A DNA stretch of 64,000 bases from Bryum argenteum. Taxonomy: Eukaryota; Streptophyta; Bryopsida; Bryales; Bryaceae. Each line of letters starts with the position of its first letter. Positions within the stretch are counted from its first letter, which is position 1. A program made the translations under genes and the position numbers. Where the stretch lies: contig CM073323.1 of the NCBI GenBank assembly GCA_037043015.1, positions 3,038,001-3,102,000 of the forward strand. The letters are read 5' to 3'. This document shows positions 23,901 to 35,500 of this stretch, in pieces. The notes under the pieces are model-generated. The model saw only the letters and a list, made by a program, of their open reading frames with translations. It did not search any database and was not told the origin of the DNA.

Positions 23901-26900
23901 TTTGTGTTGGTGTCCGGCCCAAGTATTTACACTTGAGGTGATGGAAACAGGTGTATTTGTATGGACATGGCTTTTAGCAGGAGCACCTGAGCTTGGGTCA
24001 CTAGTTCTTGCAGAACTTGTGGATGCCTGGCTGTGGACTGTTGGCAGCAGACGGGGCCTGTTTGCCGCAGGTGTTGACAATTCTGGTCCTGCAGCGGAAC
24101 TACGTCCTCACTTAATGGCTGGGGTCCCGAATCCCGCTCCTGCCCGTGATCCTGTGAAGGGAATATTAGCACATCGTATATGGCTAGGTTTCCTGTTTGA
24201 CCGCTTTGAGGTGAGGCTGGAGCATCTGAAATAGTCACTTGATTGTAAGATTATTAATGACGTGCCTAATAATACAATATTTGGCTAGTGTATCTGAATC
24301 ATATATGGTTGTTGCTAGAATTCGAAGTTTTTATCTCGGAACGGCGGAACTGAAGTTTATCTTTGTTTTTACTACTTCCAATGGCGATTACTTTGATGTG
24401 GTTTTCGAGATGTTTTTGGTTTGAGGTGTTTTAGTAATGATTGTCCTTCAAGTTGGCTCTTTCAGGTTGTGAAGCATACAGGAAGTGATCAGTTGCTTCT
24501 GATTGCTCGCATGATTCAAGGATCTGTGCAAGTTTCTTTCCATTTTTCATCTCATCCAGCAGCTGCTGGCAGCTTCTTTACGTTGCTGCTATTCGGTCTC
24601 AAGCTCTGTGATTGTCTGCGTGAGAATGGCCATTGTAATGGAACATTTGGAGCGAGCTTACTTCGAGATCATATTCACAGGTATGTGAGTTTTTTTTCAA
24701 CTAAGCAGTACAGAATCTGTTACGGTCGTATCTCTAGAACAGGACGCCGCACAAAGGTTCTGTTTTGACGAGTTTCTACTTTGTATACAGGGCTGCATTT
24801 TCCTGGTTTTCGGTAAAGCCTGGATGGTATGAGATCGCCATTCAAGGCATGGCAATAGAAGAAGCTCAATCAGTAGCCACCTTTGCAGAGTTTATTGCAC
24901 AAGACTGCTGTCTCTGCAATGTTGAAGGGTGTTCGCTTAGGAGGTCTAGGCGGTCTTTAAAATCTGTGTGTCAGTCTGTGCCAAGCACTGGCCAGCTGCA
25001 GGTAAGCAGTTATTCTCGAAGATCAGTTTCCTTTGTCGTAAGACATCTGTTGAGACAAGAAATCTGACTTCGTTCCACATCAGATTCATGTGAACAAACA
25101 CTCGATTTGGGGAATTGCAAATAGTGATATAACTGCGAAGGAGAGGATGGAACTTCTGTTGCTGCTTTGTCAGCACGAGGCAGACCGGCTGGAGACATGG
25201 GCTTATCCGCTCAGGTAGGCACACACTGCACCAGTAACAATACTACCTCTTGCGAGGTACCATATTCTTTTTTGTTGGACCAGGTATGTCGTCACTCAAC
25301 CTGTCAATTTCTTACTTTTCCAGCTGTCTGCTAGCTTTGTAAATTTTGTGGAATTTTTTGACGGAATATACAGGGACGACTTGCAGCTCCGTTATAAATT
25401 CGGTGCAGAGTCATGGGGAATCCACGTGAGGACAGCTTGGGCTGTGGATCCACGCATTGCTTTGGCTCTTGTCGCTCGATTTCCTGGCGAATCTAATGTG
25501 AGAACAGAGGTTGCCGCCATGGTTCAGGTTTGCTTTTTCTCAACATCGAAGGTCCATGTGTGACCGTATGGACTTGATGATTCTACTGTGAGTGTATGAG
25601 CCCATGAATTTGATTAAGTCCATTTTCCGAACCAATCATTTGTATGTAACGCAGGCTCATATCCCAGATTTGATCAATGTACCTGAGGCTTTACGATATG
25701 TGGTGACACACAAAGCTGCGAGAGAGGATTCGGCAGCATTGGACTGGCTTCCCCATTGGACAACATGCTCCATCTCTCATGCCCTTGAGTTCTTAACTCC
25801 ACCGTTCAAGGGACATGCGCGTGTTATGGCTTATGTACTCCGTGTCTTGGAATCGTATCCACCTGAAAGAGTTACATTCTTCATGCCGCAACTTGTCCAG
25901 GCCCTACGCTACGATCACGACGTAACCATTCATTCCTATCGTGCAGCTTCTTATCCACTTGCTTGCAAGATTTCGTCATTGAAGTTTCCTATTTCATGTC
26001 CTTTATTCATGTGAACAAAACTACAACTGTCGTTAATTGACAGTGTCTCGTGTTTATGGGTCCAGGGGCTGGTGGAAGCTTACTTGTTGTCAGCCGCACA
26101 TAGAAGTAACCTGTTTTCTCATATTTTGATATGGCAGCTCCAGGTAACTTCAATTTGCCTTTAGACTATTTCTGTAGAGTCACTGCATTTTTTAGGTCTA
26201 TATCTCTTGAAGCTTCTGGTGCGTTTGGAGCAACTCCAGGGTGAAGAGGCCCCGCCTGCGGACGAAGCTGAAGGTGTTGATTTGAAGGTAAGGGACTTTC
26301 TGTATTTGCTGGTTTATGTAGTATTTCACTAGCTTCTCTATCCATTTGTTAGGGAGGGGGTATTGCACTTAAAGTGGTCCTGTACCGTCTCTTGTCTTAT
26401 AGATGCTAACTCCACTCGCGTTTATGCATGGATCTGACACTATGGCATTGTTTGGGATTCACTTTCTATGCCTGGCGGTTAAAATGGTTGAATTTAGGAC
26501 ACCGTCCATTCAATTCTGCTACAGCAAGTGTGGCACAACTTCTGTATTGAAAATGTGTCGATCATAAGCTTGAGGGTTATTGATCGACATTTGTGACTGT
26601 TTGGCAGAATCCCTTGTACAAGATCGTACCGAAATTGAGAAAGCGAATTATCGATAGCTTCACACCGGAGGCTTTTACTATGTTTAAGGAAGAGTTCCAG
26701 TTTTTTGAGAAAGTTACGTCAATTTCTGGTGTTCTTTTACCGTTGCCCAAAGACTCTCGTCGTGAAGCAATTCGCAGGTGAATCATTCACCTCTTGACTA
26801 GATTTAGAGTTTGGATTTCTAGGAACTATATGCTCGAGCAACATGACTGTTCGGATACTGGACTCTTTCTTGGTTCTAACTTGTGATAAGTAGTGTAATC

Positions 26901-28441
26901 TTTTAACCTGCTTAGTGTCATTGTATCTCAAACCTGTTACTCTGGTGGTAGGGCTGAATCAAGTTGTGGGGGTGTACATTTCACTCTGCAGAGAATTGGA
27001 GAAGATTTCTATAGAAGGGGACGAATTGTATTTGCCCACTGATCCTACTAAACTCGTCAGGGGCATTGAATTCGACAGTGGTATACCTCTCCAATCTGCA
27101 GCAAAAGTGCCTATCATGATAACCTTTGACGTGGTGGAGAAAGAAGGAGACCATAACCAGTTAATACAACAAGCATGCATATTCAAGGTTGGCTGTATGC
27201 TAATATCATCCACATTTTTAATTGGCCGAAGGTTGTTGCTGCCTCTCTGATATGGTTCTTCGGGTAAACCGCAGGTTGGGGATGATTGTCGCCAGGATGT
27301 ACTCGCGCTTCAGGTAATTGCTCTCTTAAAAGAGATTTGGGAAGCAGTTGATGTCGACCTTTACCTTTTCCCATACGGAGTCCTTCCAACTGGTTATGGC
27401 AGAGGCATTATTGAGGTGCACCTTCGATCTACCACAGAAGTTTCTTTTGTGCGATGAAACCTCGCATTCAAGTTTTGGACAGACTTAGCTTTCTTAAAAG
27501 ACAATTACGTGTTATTATGAATACTCTCTTTCCATTGTGTTGGTGGCACTTGCATGTTTTAACTGGCTCTGAATCGGATGTAGGTAGTACCTAACGCACG
27601 GAGTAGAAATCAAATGGGAGAAGTATCAGATGGTGGTCTGTTCGAGCTATATCAACAAGAGTATGGTCCCGTAGGCTCCGATGGTTTTGAGAAGGCACGA
27701 AACAACTTCATCGTCAGCAGTGCAGGTTATGCTGTGGCAAGCCTTCTGCTCCAACCTAAGGATCGACACAATGGCAATCTTCTTTTTGACAAGTATTACT
27801 TCCTGAACGAAAGCGCCAATTTTTGTCTTTGATCGTCCGAGCATTGCACAACGTAATTCCTACTCAAAGAATTTATGTTTACAGCGTTTTCTTACATTTT
27901 CTGTGTTGTCAAATTACCGCAGTGAAGGAAGGCTTGTGCACATCGATTTCGGCTTTATTCTCGAAACATCTCCAGGCGGGAACATGCGTTTTGAGAGCGC
28001 GCAGTTCAAGTTGACTCATGAAATGACGCAGCTCATTGATCCCTCGGGAAACATGCGAAGCGAATCTTGGGAGTATTTTGTCAGGTGACCCCTTGTCCTA
28101 CTAACATTTCTGCCATTCTTTTCTCCATTCAATGCTGATCACCCACATTACAACTTGACATTGTTCATGTGTATGGTGGCAGTTTATGTGTGAAGGGCTA
28201 CTTGGCAGCACGGAACCATATGGATGGAATTGTGAACACAGTGCTTCTCATGGTGGATAGTGGTCTTCCGTGCTTCAGTCGGGGTGACCCCATTGGAAAC
28301 TTGCGGAAACGTTTTCATCCTGAACTCTGCGACAGAGAGGCCGCAAATTTCATGATGAAAACGTGTGAAGATGCATACAATAAGTGGACCACAGCCGGCT
28401 ATGATCTGATACAATACCTGCAGCAGGGTATTGAAAGATGA
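17919..28441 (+). CDS. PI4KA1: Phosphatidylinositol 4-kinase alpha (type III)
   Basis: A large multi-exon gene. Clear exons include 17919-18890, 19247-19612, 20040-20192, 20404-20556 and the last three, 27584-27792, 27923-28084 and 28183-28441, whose phases join exactly. The enzyme makes PI4P from phosphatidylinositol at the plasma membrane. N-terminal alpha-solenoid sequence (LKIRKREW across the first splice, then [15 protein letters not shown]) matches plant PI4K-alpha. The kinase domain shows the lysine/nucleotide-binding strand ([10 protein letters not shown]), [14 protein letters not shown], the catalytic loop [10 protein letters not shown] and the metal-binding HIDFGFIL. The C-terminus ([13 protein letters not shown]) is the expected end of the family. 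Middle exons between 20.6 and 26.8 kb are recognisable as blocks but were not all bounded. The exon-1 donor would have to be GC (AAG/GC) if LK-IRKREW is the true join. No inactivating change was seen in the parts read. Confidence 0.93.
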
Positions 28442-29284
28442 GATTCGATTCCATTCATGTTGATAACCAGCCGATTACTGCAGGAGCAATGGGCATATAT
28501 CATTCTTTTGTAGATAACCATGAAGCTTGCGCAGACGTCAACTTTCAACTCGTTCATGTCTCCCAGAAGAGATTATTTTGATAATCCAGAGAGGTTACCT
28601 GTTGATAGTGATAGAGCTAGGCCTAAAGAATATAATTTCAATCCATCTGTCGTAATACTTGATTACATCTTGATTATCTCCCTGAAGCTTATTTGCCACT
28701 TACTGTAAGTATGCGTAGAACTTTGTAGGTAGATTTAGAGGTCATCTTATTTGATGGTACGAAGGATCCCAATATTGTGACCTCGCCAATGTCAGATGTT
28801 CATTGGCCATGAGATTACTTGAGAATGTGCATAGGTCATTGACATTGGCGGGAGAAGCTTGATTAAGCCATTTCTTGAGTGTATAACCTCTGAATGTTTG
28901 TGTTTGCGAAAGCTCGACAAACATTCACAAACATTGTACGCTCCATATGTATGTTAAGTGTCCATTAGCATAGGTCATTGGCATTGGCGGGAGAAGCTTG
29001 ATGATGCCTTTGCCACTTTTAGCACCTCTTACCTCTATGTTGAAAGTACGAATCTCAGCTTACCAAGTAAATGCAAGTAAATGCTTGAAGCTCATGGAAG
29101 AAGACAGATATAAAAATATAGTACGACTATTGAAGAATGTGCGTTGAAGAAAGTGTGTTGAAGAATGTGTGTTATAGCCCCATAGGTCCATACATGTATT
29201 TTATCTATTAGCCCATATTCATTCAAAGATTTGGAACTAACAAACATATTATCTATTTCTAATTTAGACTTGGAATGTGTAACC
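28442..29284. other. Intergenic, with an inverted and direct short repeat
   Basis: GCATAGGTCATTGACATTGG occurs at about 28831 and again, with one change, at 28970, each followed by CGGGAGAAGCTTGAT. An imperfect inverted copy (CTCGCCAATGTCAGATG) lies at 28783. No gene is recognised; the first part is probably the PI4K 3' UTR. Confidence 0.55.
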
Positions 29285-29286
29285 AT

Positions 29287-29880
29287 TTAGTTTAAGTGAT
29301 GTCAAGTGCATCATGATTCAGCTAATTGATGGTGAACATTACATGCACAACAAGTTGGATTGTGCATAGGGACTTCAAGCCAACTATTGTTCTTCTAAAC
29401 AAGCCTCAAGAAGTGAAAATATGCAATTTCCGTATGGCATGTCAACATGGAGAAAGGCCTATCCACACTGAAGAAGTTGTCACACTTTGGTGTAGAGCAC
29501 CTCATCTTCTTATTCTAGCCTTCTTATTCTAGCAAGAGAATATTCTACCCCACTTGATATGTGGTCTTTAGGTTGCATCATGGCAAAGCTTTTTGCAGAA
29601 GAGCCATTATCCCATTGATAATTCAAGAACGAAGCAACTTCATTTGATATTTACAACCATTGGAACCCCAACAAATGAGACATGGCCCAATTTCGAGAAG
29701 TTGTGCGAAACACAGTATGAATTCATCACCTAACCATTTAATATACTGAATGAAATGTTTATAATAATACGATATGTAGCCTGGCCAATGTTGACATACA
29801 ATGGTTTTGACTTAATTAATCACCTACTTACATGCAACCCTCGAAAACGCATCATTGCACAGGAGACTATGAACCATAAG
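29287..29880 (+). pseudogene. CDK11/CDKG-like protein kinase relic, intronless
   Basis: A degraded C-terminal kinase half runs left to right without introns. It shows DVKCIMIQLIDG, then after a frameshift VHRDFKPTIVLLN (HRDLK loop), VKICNFRMACQ (DFG changed to NFR), EEVVTLWCRAP (activation segment end), LDMWSLGCIMAKLF, and IFTTIGTPTNETWPNF. It ends with GFDLINHLLTCNPRKRI. The order and wording match CDK11/CDKG-type kinases. At least one frameshift (near 29355) and several stops (near 29532, 29617 and 29735) break it. The DFG Asp is lost. Lack of introns suggests a processed retrocopy, but flanking duplications were not found. Confidence 0.82.
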
Positions 29881-29900
29881 TGAAATCAGAGTCAAATGAT

Positions 29901-29987
29901 TAAACGGTCTCTTGGACGACGAGAAATCTTAAACGGTCTCTTGGACGACGAGAAATCTTAAACGGTCTCTTGGACGACGAGAAATCT
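29901..29987 (+). repeat. 29-bp tandem repeat, three perfect copies
   Basis: The unit TAAACGGTCTCTTGGACGAC plus GAGAAATCT occurs three times head to tail with no spacer, just after the kinase relic. Confidence 0.95.
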
Positions 29988-30358
29988 TAACTGAAGTACA
30001 CTCATGATATAATCTTCGGGGTAGAAAATCGGAGCTTTTTGTTGAGGTATTTTGCTATTTAGCCCTTAAAAGTCCCTTGGGGATGGTATGTACGCTGTCG
30101 TATAATTAGGATTTGCTACCAACAAGAAACTCTAAACAGGAATCATAATAGCTCATTAGAACCGCGTTAATTCAAATGTCAACTTCTTCTTTGAACTCAA
30201 ACCCATTAAAGGTGTGCATTCACTCCAAATACAACCAACTACAAATAGGGGTGAAGGAGCTGTTAGGGCTTTGCGTTGAGTTTGCATTTTGCTGAAATTA
30301 CTGCGTAGAGATGGAATTGATGTTTGGGGTTTATATTGGGTTCCTCCTGGAGGGAAGG
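29988..30358. other. Gap downstream of the U2 gene
   Basis: No gene is seen. The right end holds the U2 3' flank on the minus strand, where the 3'-end processing signal should lie; a match was not identified with confidence. Confidence 0.4.
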
Positions 30359-30554
30359 GGTAGGGCTGCGCCGGCCAAGGAGGTAGTGCAATACCAAGGC
30401 GACGCGCGCGGGACCAGATAGCAAGCTACCGGACGGTCCCGCTCCCAAGAAAAATTAGATTAATATCATGGGGATCGATGATCCCCGTATCAGATATTAA
30501 ACTGATAAGAACAGATACTACACTTGATCTTAGCCAAAAGGCCGAGAAAGGTAT
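30359..30554 (-). ncRNA. U2: U2 spliceosomal snRNA
   Basis: Read on the minus strand from 30554 the sequence starts ATACCTTTCTCGGCCTTTTG, the conserved U2 5' end. It includes the branch-point recognition GTAGTA (about 30520) and the stem IIa region (about 30500-30480). A pyrimidine-rich Sm-like site TAATTTTTC follows at about 30455. Stem III/IV regions follow, with CTTGCTA and TTGCACTACCTCC. The length of about 196 nt fits plant U2; the 3' end is set by that length and is uncertain by several bases. U2 pairs with the intron branch site in the spliceosome. Confidence 0.95.
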
Positions 30555-30576
30555 ACTTCTGACACCAAACTCCTGG

Positions 30577-30624
30577 GTCTATATACCCCGACCCCCGCTC
30601 CTACACTCGCAACCCTTATGGGAC
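30577..30624 (-). promoter_or_regulatory. U2 promoter: USE-like element and TATA box
   Basis: On the minus strand GTATATAGACC (30587-30577) lies 23-33 bp upstream of the U2 start. GTCCCATAAGG (30624-30614) lies about 60-70 bp upstream. Plant Pol II snRNA genes use a TATA box near -30 and an upstream element RTCCCACATCG near -70. The first six bases of that element match here and the tail diverges. Confidence 0.75.
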
Positions 30625-30973
30625 ATATACCCCCCTCCCCGACTCCAGTGAACTTTACACTGCAGAAAACCAAACTTGGTACCCACGAACCGAATCTTCT
30701 CAAAATAAAAAAAAGTCGACCAATGCTTCAGCTCTGTAGCTCCTCCAGAAATTAGCACTACGAGTATAAACCTTGGGGAAAACGTCTGAGAGACACCCCG
30801 GTCACTCTGCAATCAATGAGACATGGAGGGTTTCCAGCTGCTTCTAAATCTGTAAGATGATTTGAGGGTGCTTGAGATACCTACTGCACCATCCTCGGAG
30901 ACTCGCTAGCAACGCTGAAAGCTCCAAATGCCGAATCGCATAGCTTGTCAGGTTGGTGGAAAGAGCAATGGCG

Positions 30974-32298
30974 TCACCTCTCGTAGAATCCTGCGGGTTC
31001 CTGCTCCGACGCTGAAGCAAATGCCAGTTGCCTCAATCTACACTGCTCAATAGCCAGTGGTACTCGAATTAGTCGCTCAATCTCGTATGGATCGCTATTA
31101 GAACGTGCAGCCACTTGAACTTGGACAGCATTGTTGGTTTGGTTGTTATTAAGAGAGTACCTGATGGCAACGGCCGCAATGGACGGGTCGGCCAACCATG
31201 CAGCTATATGTGTCCGCCAGCGGCACACCCAAACTCTTCCCCAGGCTTATCACCTCAGCCTTCGTCAGATGGCTGCTCTCACAATCAACGAAAGGTTCAG
31301 ATTTCAGAATTCTCTCGGCTCCCGAACAGTATCCTCTACCTTCAATGTCCAGTGCTTCAAAAACTTGGGAGAGGATTCGACCTTAATGGCGTAAGTAGGG
31401 TGACTGAAGGTTGCAACGACGCAGCTGTGGCACGAAAACTGTCCAGAAACATTTGCGATGCACTGCAGAATGGCGAAGCCCAATGATTCAGATACCTAAT
31501 TGAAGAGCATGGTATACAAGATGAATGAAGCTGACCTCACCTTGAATATGATCCAAGATCCTCCTTATTCAGCCCCAACGCGACCTCGTTCGATCCTACC
31601 TTCAATCGAAAGAATCAATCGTATCAATTACCAGTTTTCGGGACGCCATCAGCAAGTCGGAAAGCAATTCAGCATTCTTATCTTGACTCAAAAGCGAGAG
31701 GAATGAAAAACCCTCAGTATTCGTACACTTGCTTGAACTCCATAGCACTGGGAAGCATGACTAGCCACTGAGTAGGAAGCAAATGGTCGGGAATTGTGGC
31801 AAAACCTGAGTGGCGAAGCTGGCTGCAAGCCCTAGAATCACAAGGTTTCGGTGAGGTAGTGGCACGAACGCCCTGGCCTGCTCTTGCAAACCTCTGAATT
31901 GTTCTCCCACCTGCATAGCATTCATTAAACAGGGGTTTTTCAATGGTCAGAATGGAAAAGTTACAACAGGGCTGGATTGCATAAAACCATTGGAAGCATG
32001 TCGAGGTTGCAATGCTCGGAGTGAGTACTTGCCGTGGACATGTCGATGCGGTTTAAGTGAAGGCCAAGTTGAGTGCAGATCTTGCCGCTTGCCTGCTCCT
32101 CCATAGCCGCACCCCTCTGCCCATAATTGATATACCTACGAAAAACGACGCCTCGGCTTACACAAGAATCGGAAAGGAGGAGAATTCGGTGTCTGAAAAT
32201 TCTTACAAAGGATGAAGCCGCATCGACCTCCACTGATACAGCAATGCAGCGCTCTCAATTCCACCACTCATCAACACCACGCTCCCAGCTCCAGCCAT
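30974..32298 (-). CDS. QueC-like protein (7-cyano-7-deazaguanine synthase family, PP-loop)
   Basis: Seven exons (32298-32207, 32135-32033, 31910-31806, 31599-31541, 31462-31382, 31272-31161, 31042-30974) join in phase to 206 residues. The PP-loop ATP pyrophosphatase motif is SGGIES at 11-16, where most QueC proteins have SGGxDS. It is followed by YINYGQR (QueC has xxYGQR), PLPHRNLVILGLAAS (the RN..FL.LA helix), EVALGLNKED, HLTKAEVISLG and a four-cysteine zinc site Cys171, 179, 182, 185 (CGRCHQCRLR). QueC turns 7-carboxy-7-deazaguanine, ammonia and ATP into preQ0, a precursor of queuosine and archaeosine. Eukaryotes are generally thought to salvage queuine rather than make it, so the role here is open. 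Intron 2 uses a GC donor (ACG/GCAAGT). The gene is divergent from the P450, 273 bp apart. Family call is firm; enzyme activity is inferred. Confidence 0.87.
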
Positions 32299-32571
32299 AG
32301 CTCACCAGCATGTCATTTACACAATTCTCAACGAAGAATCGAGCCCCTACACAATGATCGTTACCCTTAATCAAGAATGTCCTGGATTCAAAGCTTCACT
32401 GCAGCTTGAATCCTTGCATCACTGATCAGAACCCTAAACAATGCTGCACCTTAATATACAGTACACCTAAGCAAGAATATTCCATAGCGACGCTTTCTGA
32501 AAAGAGAAGGACGATTTACGTACCACTGGACTCTATCTTGAACAATAGCTTCAATTCGTGAGCCCGAAGCT
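32299..32571. promoter_or_regulatory. Bidirectional promoter region between the QueC-like gene and the P450
   Basis: These 273 bp separate two divergent start codons. On the plus strand no TATA box is obvious; TTAATATACAG at 32451 is a weak candidate. Confidence 0.4.
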
Positions 32572-35500
32572 ATGGAGGTCGGAGGGTCAAGATGGTGGCA
32601 TTGGCTGCAAGATGCGCCTGGTAGTACTACTGCGGCGTTGCTGATCATAACCACAGTAGTTCTTTACGTCGTGGTGGTCAGCCAGCGCCGGAAAACGTTT
32701 CCACCAGGCCCCTTTCCTCTTCCCATTTTCGGCAATCTGAGCATCTTCTCTGGTCTCCCGCACCGGAACCTCCACAAGCTTGCTGCCAAGCATGGCGGCC
32801 TCATGTATCTCCAGCTGGGTACGAGCTCCAATCGAGGCATTGCTTAGAATTTTGCAATTGAGGTGATTCTAATGCTGAGTGTGTGCTCAGGGCAAGTGCC
32901 GTGTCTGGTGGTGGGCACAGCGGGAGCGGCTAAAGAACTGTTCAAAGTGCACGACGCGACATTCTCCGACCGGCCCAAGCGACTAGACCACAAGATCATC
33001 TCCGGGACGACTTACAAGAGCTTGTCGAGCGCTCCGTACGGGCCTTACTGGCGCCAAGTTCGCCGAATTTGCAACACGGAGCTCTTCTGTCCGGCTGTGC
33101 ACGCTTCCCATGAGATTTTTCGGGGAGAGGAGATTCAGGAACTTCTTAAGGAGATTGTGAACCGGTGCCAATCCGGAGACAATGCTGTTAATCTCCGAAG
33201 CTGGGCTACTGACGCCACGGCCAACAACATGACCAGAATGCTCATCAATAAAAGGTGCACACACTCTCTTGAATCTCATCGCCATACCTTTGATTGCTAC
33301 ATCCCCGACCACATCAAACTTTTGTCACTCATCTCTTCCAGCTGACAATCAACCTTTCAGTTGACAGAATTCTGCGTTTAACCTCGTCTCTCATCTCTTT
33401 CATTGTCTCTGAGTTTCAAAACAAGTTCTAGATCATGTTCATTATACGTCAGCAACATTGTGACAAGTATTCCTTTGGATGTGGGCATTGCAATTCATTG
33501 TTCCTAATCAGGTACTCGCTTTGTATTAATTGTTGGTATGATCATGGCCTGTGGATAGGTACTTTGGGACGGGAGTAACGGACCAGCAAGAGAAGAAGGA
33601 TTTCATGGAGCTGAACGATGCGGTATTCAAAGCGTACGCCGCGTTCTACATCAGCGACTACATCCCCTCCATGGCGTTCGTGGAAAAGCTGAAAGGGCAC
33701 ATCACCAAGCTGCAAGGCGTTAGAGCCTTGGTGAGGCGAGTGGTGGGCAAGATCTTCGAGGTGGAGAAGCACCGGCAACGATTAATGGAAAGAGAGAAGG
33801 AACAGGACGACAAGCATGTACCGGACTTCGTGGATGTGTTGCTGAAAACGCCGCTTGATGATGGCGAGCACTTGACGGAAGGAGAGATCATCTCCATTCT
33901 TTCGGTAAGGCACCCGTTTTTGCATACCCAATTGTGTACTTACAGGAATGTTATAGTTCCTAATAGTGAAGATTTGAACTCTAATTCTTATTTTCCAATT
34001 TCATCTCAGAGTTCATGACCTACGTGCTAACATCATGGTCCTCTATGCGAGTCAGTTTGTAACCTTCGCCGTTCAATTGTTTTCTTGATTCGAACACACT
34101 GGGACACGTTTAAAACTCATATGTAGGAGTCACATTCTGAAAGCTTTTCCAAGCCTACCAATAGAGTGGAAACATCTGAGTTTAAATTTAGATTCAACAG
34201 TCTCGTTTCTGAGTTGGACTATTCTCTCGTCTCTGGTTGCTTTGCTTTGTCTTTCTGCTCATATGTGAGAGTCCTAATCTGACATCTTTCCCAGGCCCCA
34301 CTAATGGAGTGGAAACACCTGATTTTAGATTTAGAATCCAGAGTTTCGTTTCTGAGTTGCACTATGATCTGGTTTCTGGTTTCGTTCGTGAGTTGGACTA
34401 TGCTCCTTCTTTGCTCTTTTTTGCTCCTTTCGTCTGCCCATTTGATTTCGAGCAGGATAGTCTGTTCAATCTGACTCGGAACGTGGACAGAGCATGATTT
34501 TTGCTGGTTCGGAGTCGAGTGCAACGACAGTGGAATGGGCGATGGCGGAGCTGATGGCGAATCCAAGCGTTCGGAAGCAAGCGCAGGAGGAGCTGGACAG
34601 AGTTGTAGGCAACGCTCGTCTTGTGCAAGAAGCCGACCTGCCCAATCTGCCATTGCTGACTGCCATCGTCAAGGAGACGTTCCGGTTGCACCCGCCGGTG
34701 CCGCTCTCCCTGCCTCGCTCCTCCAACCAACCGTGTGTGGTTGCAGGCCGCCAGTTTCCTGTCAACACCCGGCTTCTTCTCAACATTTTTGCCATTCATC
34801 GCGACCCCAGTGTTTATGAGCACCCTGATGCTTTCCAACCCTCCAGGTCAGTGATCATAGTTACACTCACATTCCTTTTGTCAAGTGCCATCTCCGAGTC
34901 ACTGTCGAAGGAGCCTGCAAATGCTTGTGAATTAGATACAACAATATTTTTGTTGAAGCCTAAATCTTGTGTATCTTACACCAAAAAGAATGGAAAAGAA
35001 CATCCTTGCTTGTTTGGGGCAATCAACTAAAACCTGTAGGATTTGCTACAGAACAATGTCAACATAGAGAAAATTTTTAAAAATCTAAATCTGTGTGCAC
35101 TTTGAAGTCAAAAGGATACGAAACATGGATACAGTAGAATTAGCAGTGCGTATAATGAGAAACCAACTTAGGCCTGCTATGATTTCACAAGAAGAAGGAA
35201 ACCTACATGTGCATCGAGAGAAGAAGCCACCACCGCTATGGTTTCACAAGTAGAAGAAAACCTACACGTTCACTGAAACGGGAAGCCAGAAGTAGTTTGA
35301 ATTCGTTTGATGATTGTAGCTAGTACTCTTGAGATACGGAAAATCATTGCACGATGTAGAGTACTTTGCAGTTGTTCATTCTGACACGATAACATCGATC
35401 CGTGAAAATAAGCTGGAACATCCTTGACATGGGGCAGGTTTCTGGAGCATCCAGAGGTGAACCACATGTCGGGGCAAAGCTTTTACGAGCTGATTCCATT

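Noticed and set aside
29901..29987. Direct repeats of 29 bp resembling a CRISPR array
   Set aside because: The copies are contiguous with no spacers, there are no cas genes, and the context is a plant nuclear genome.
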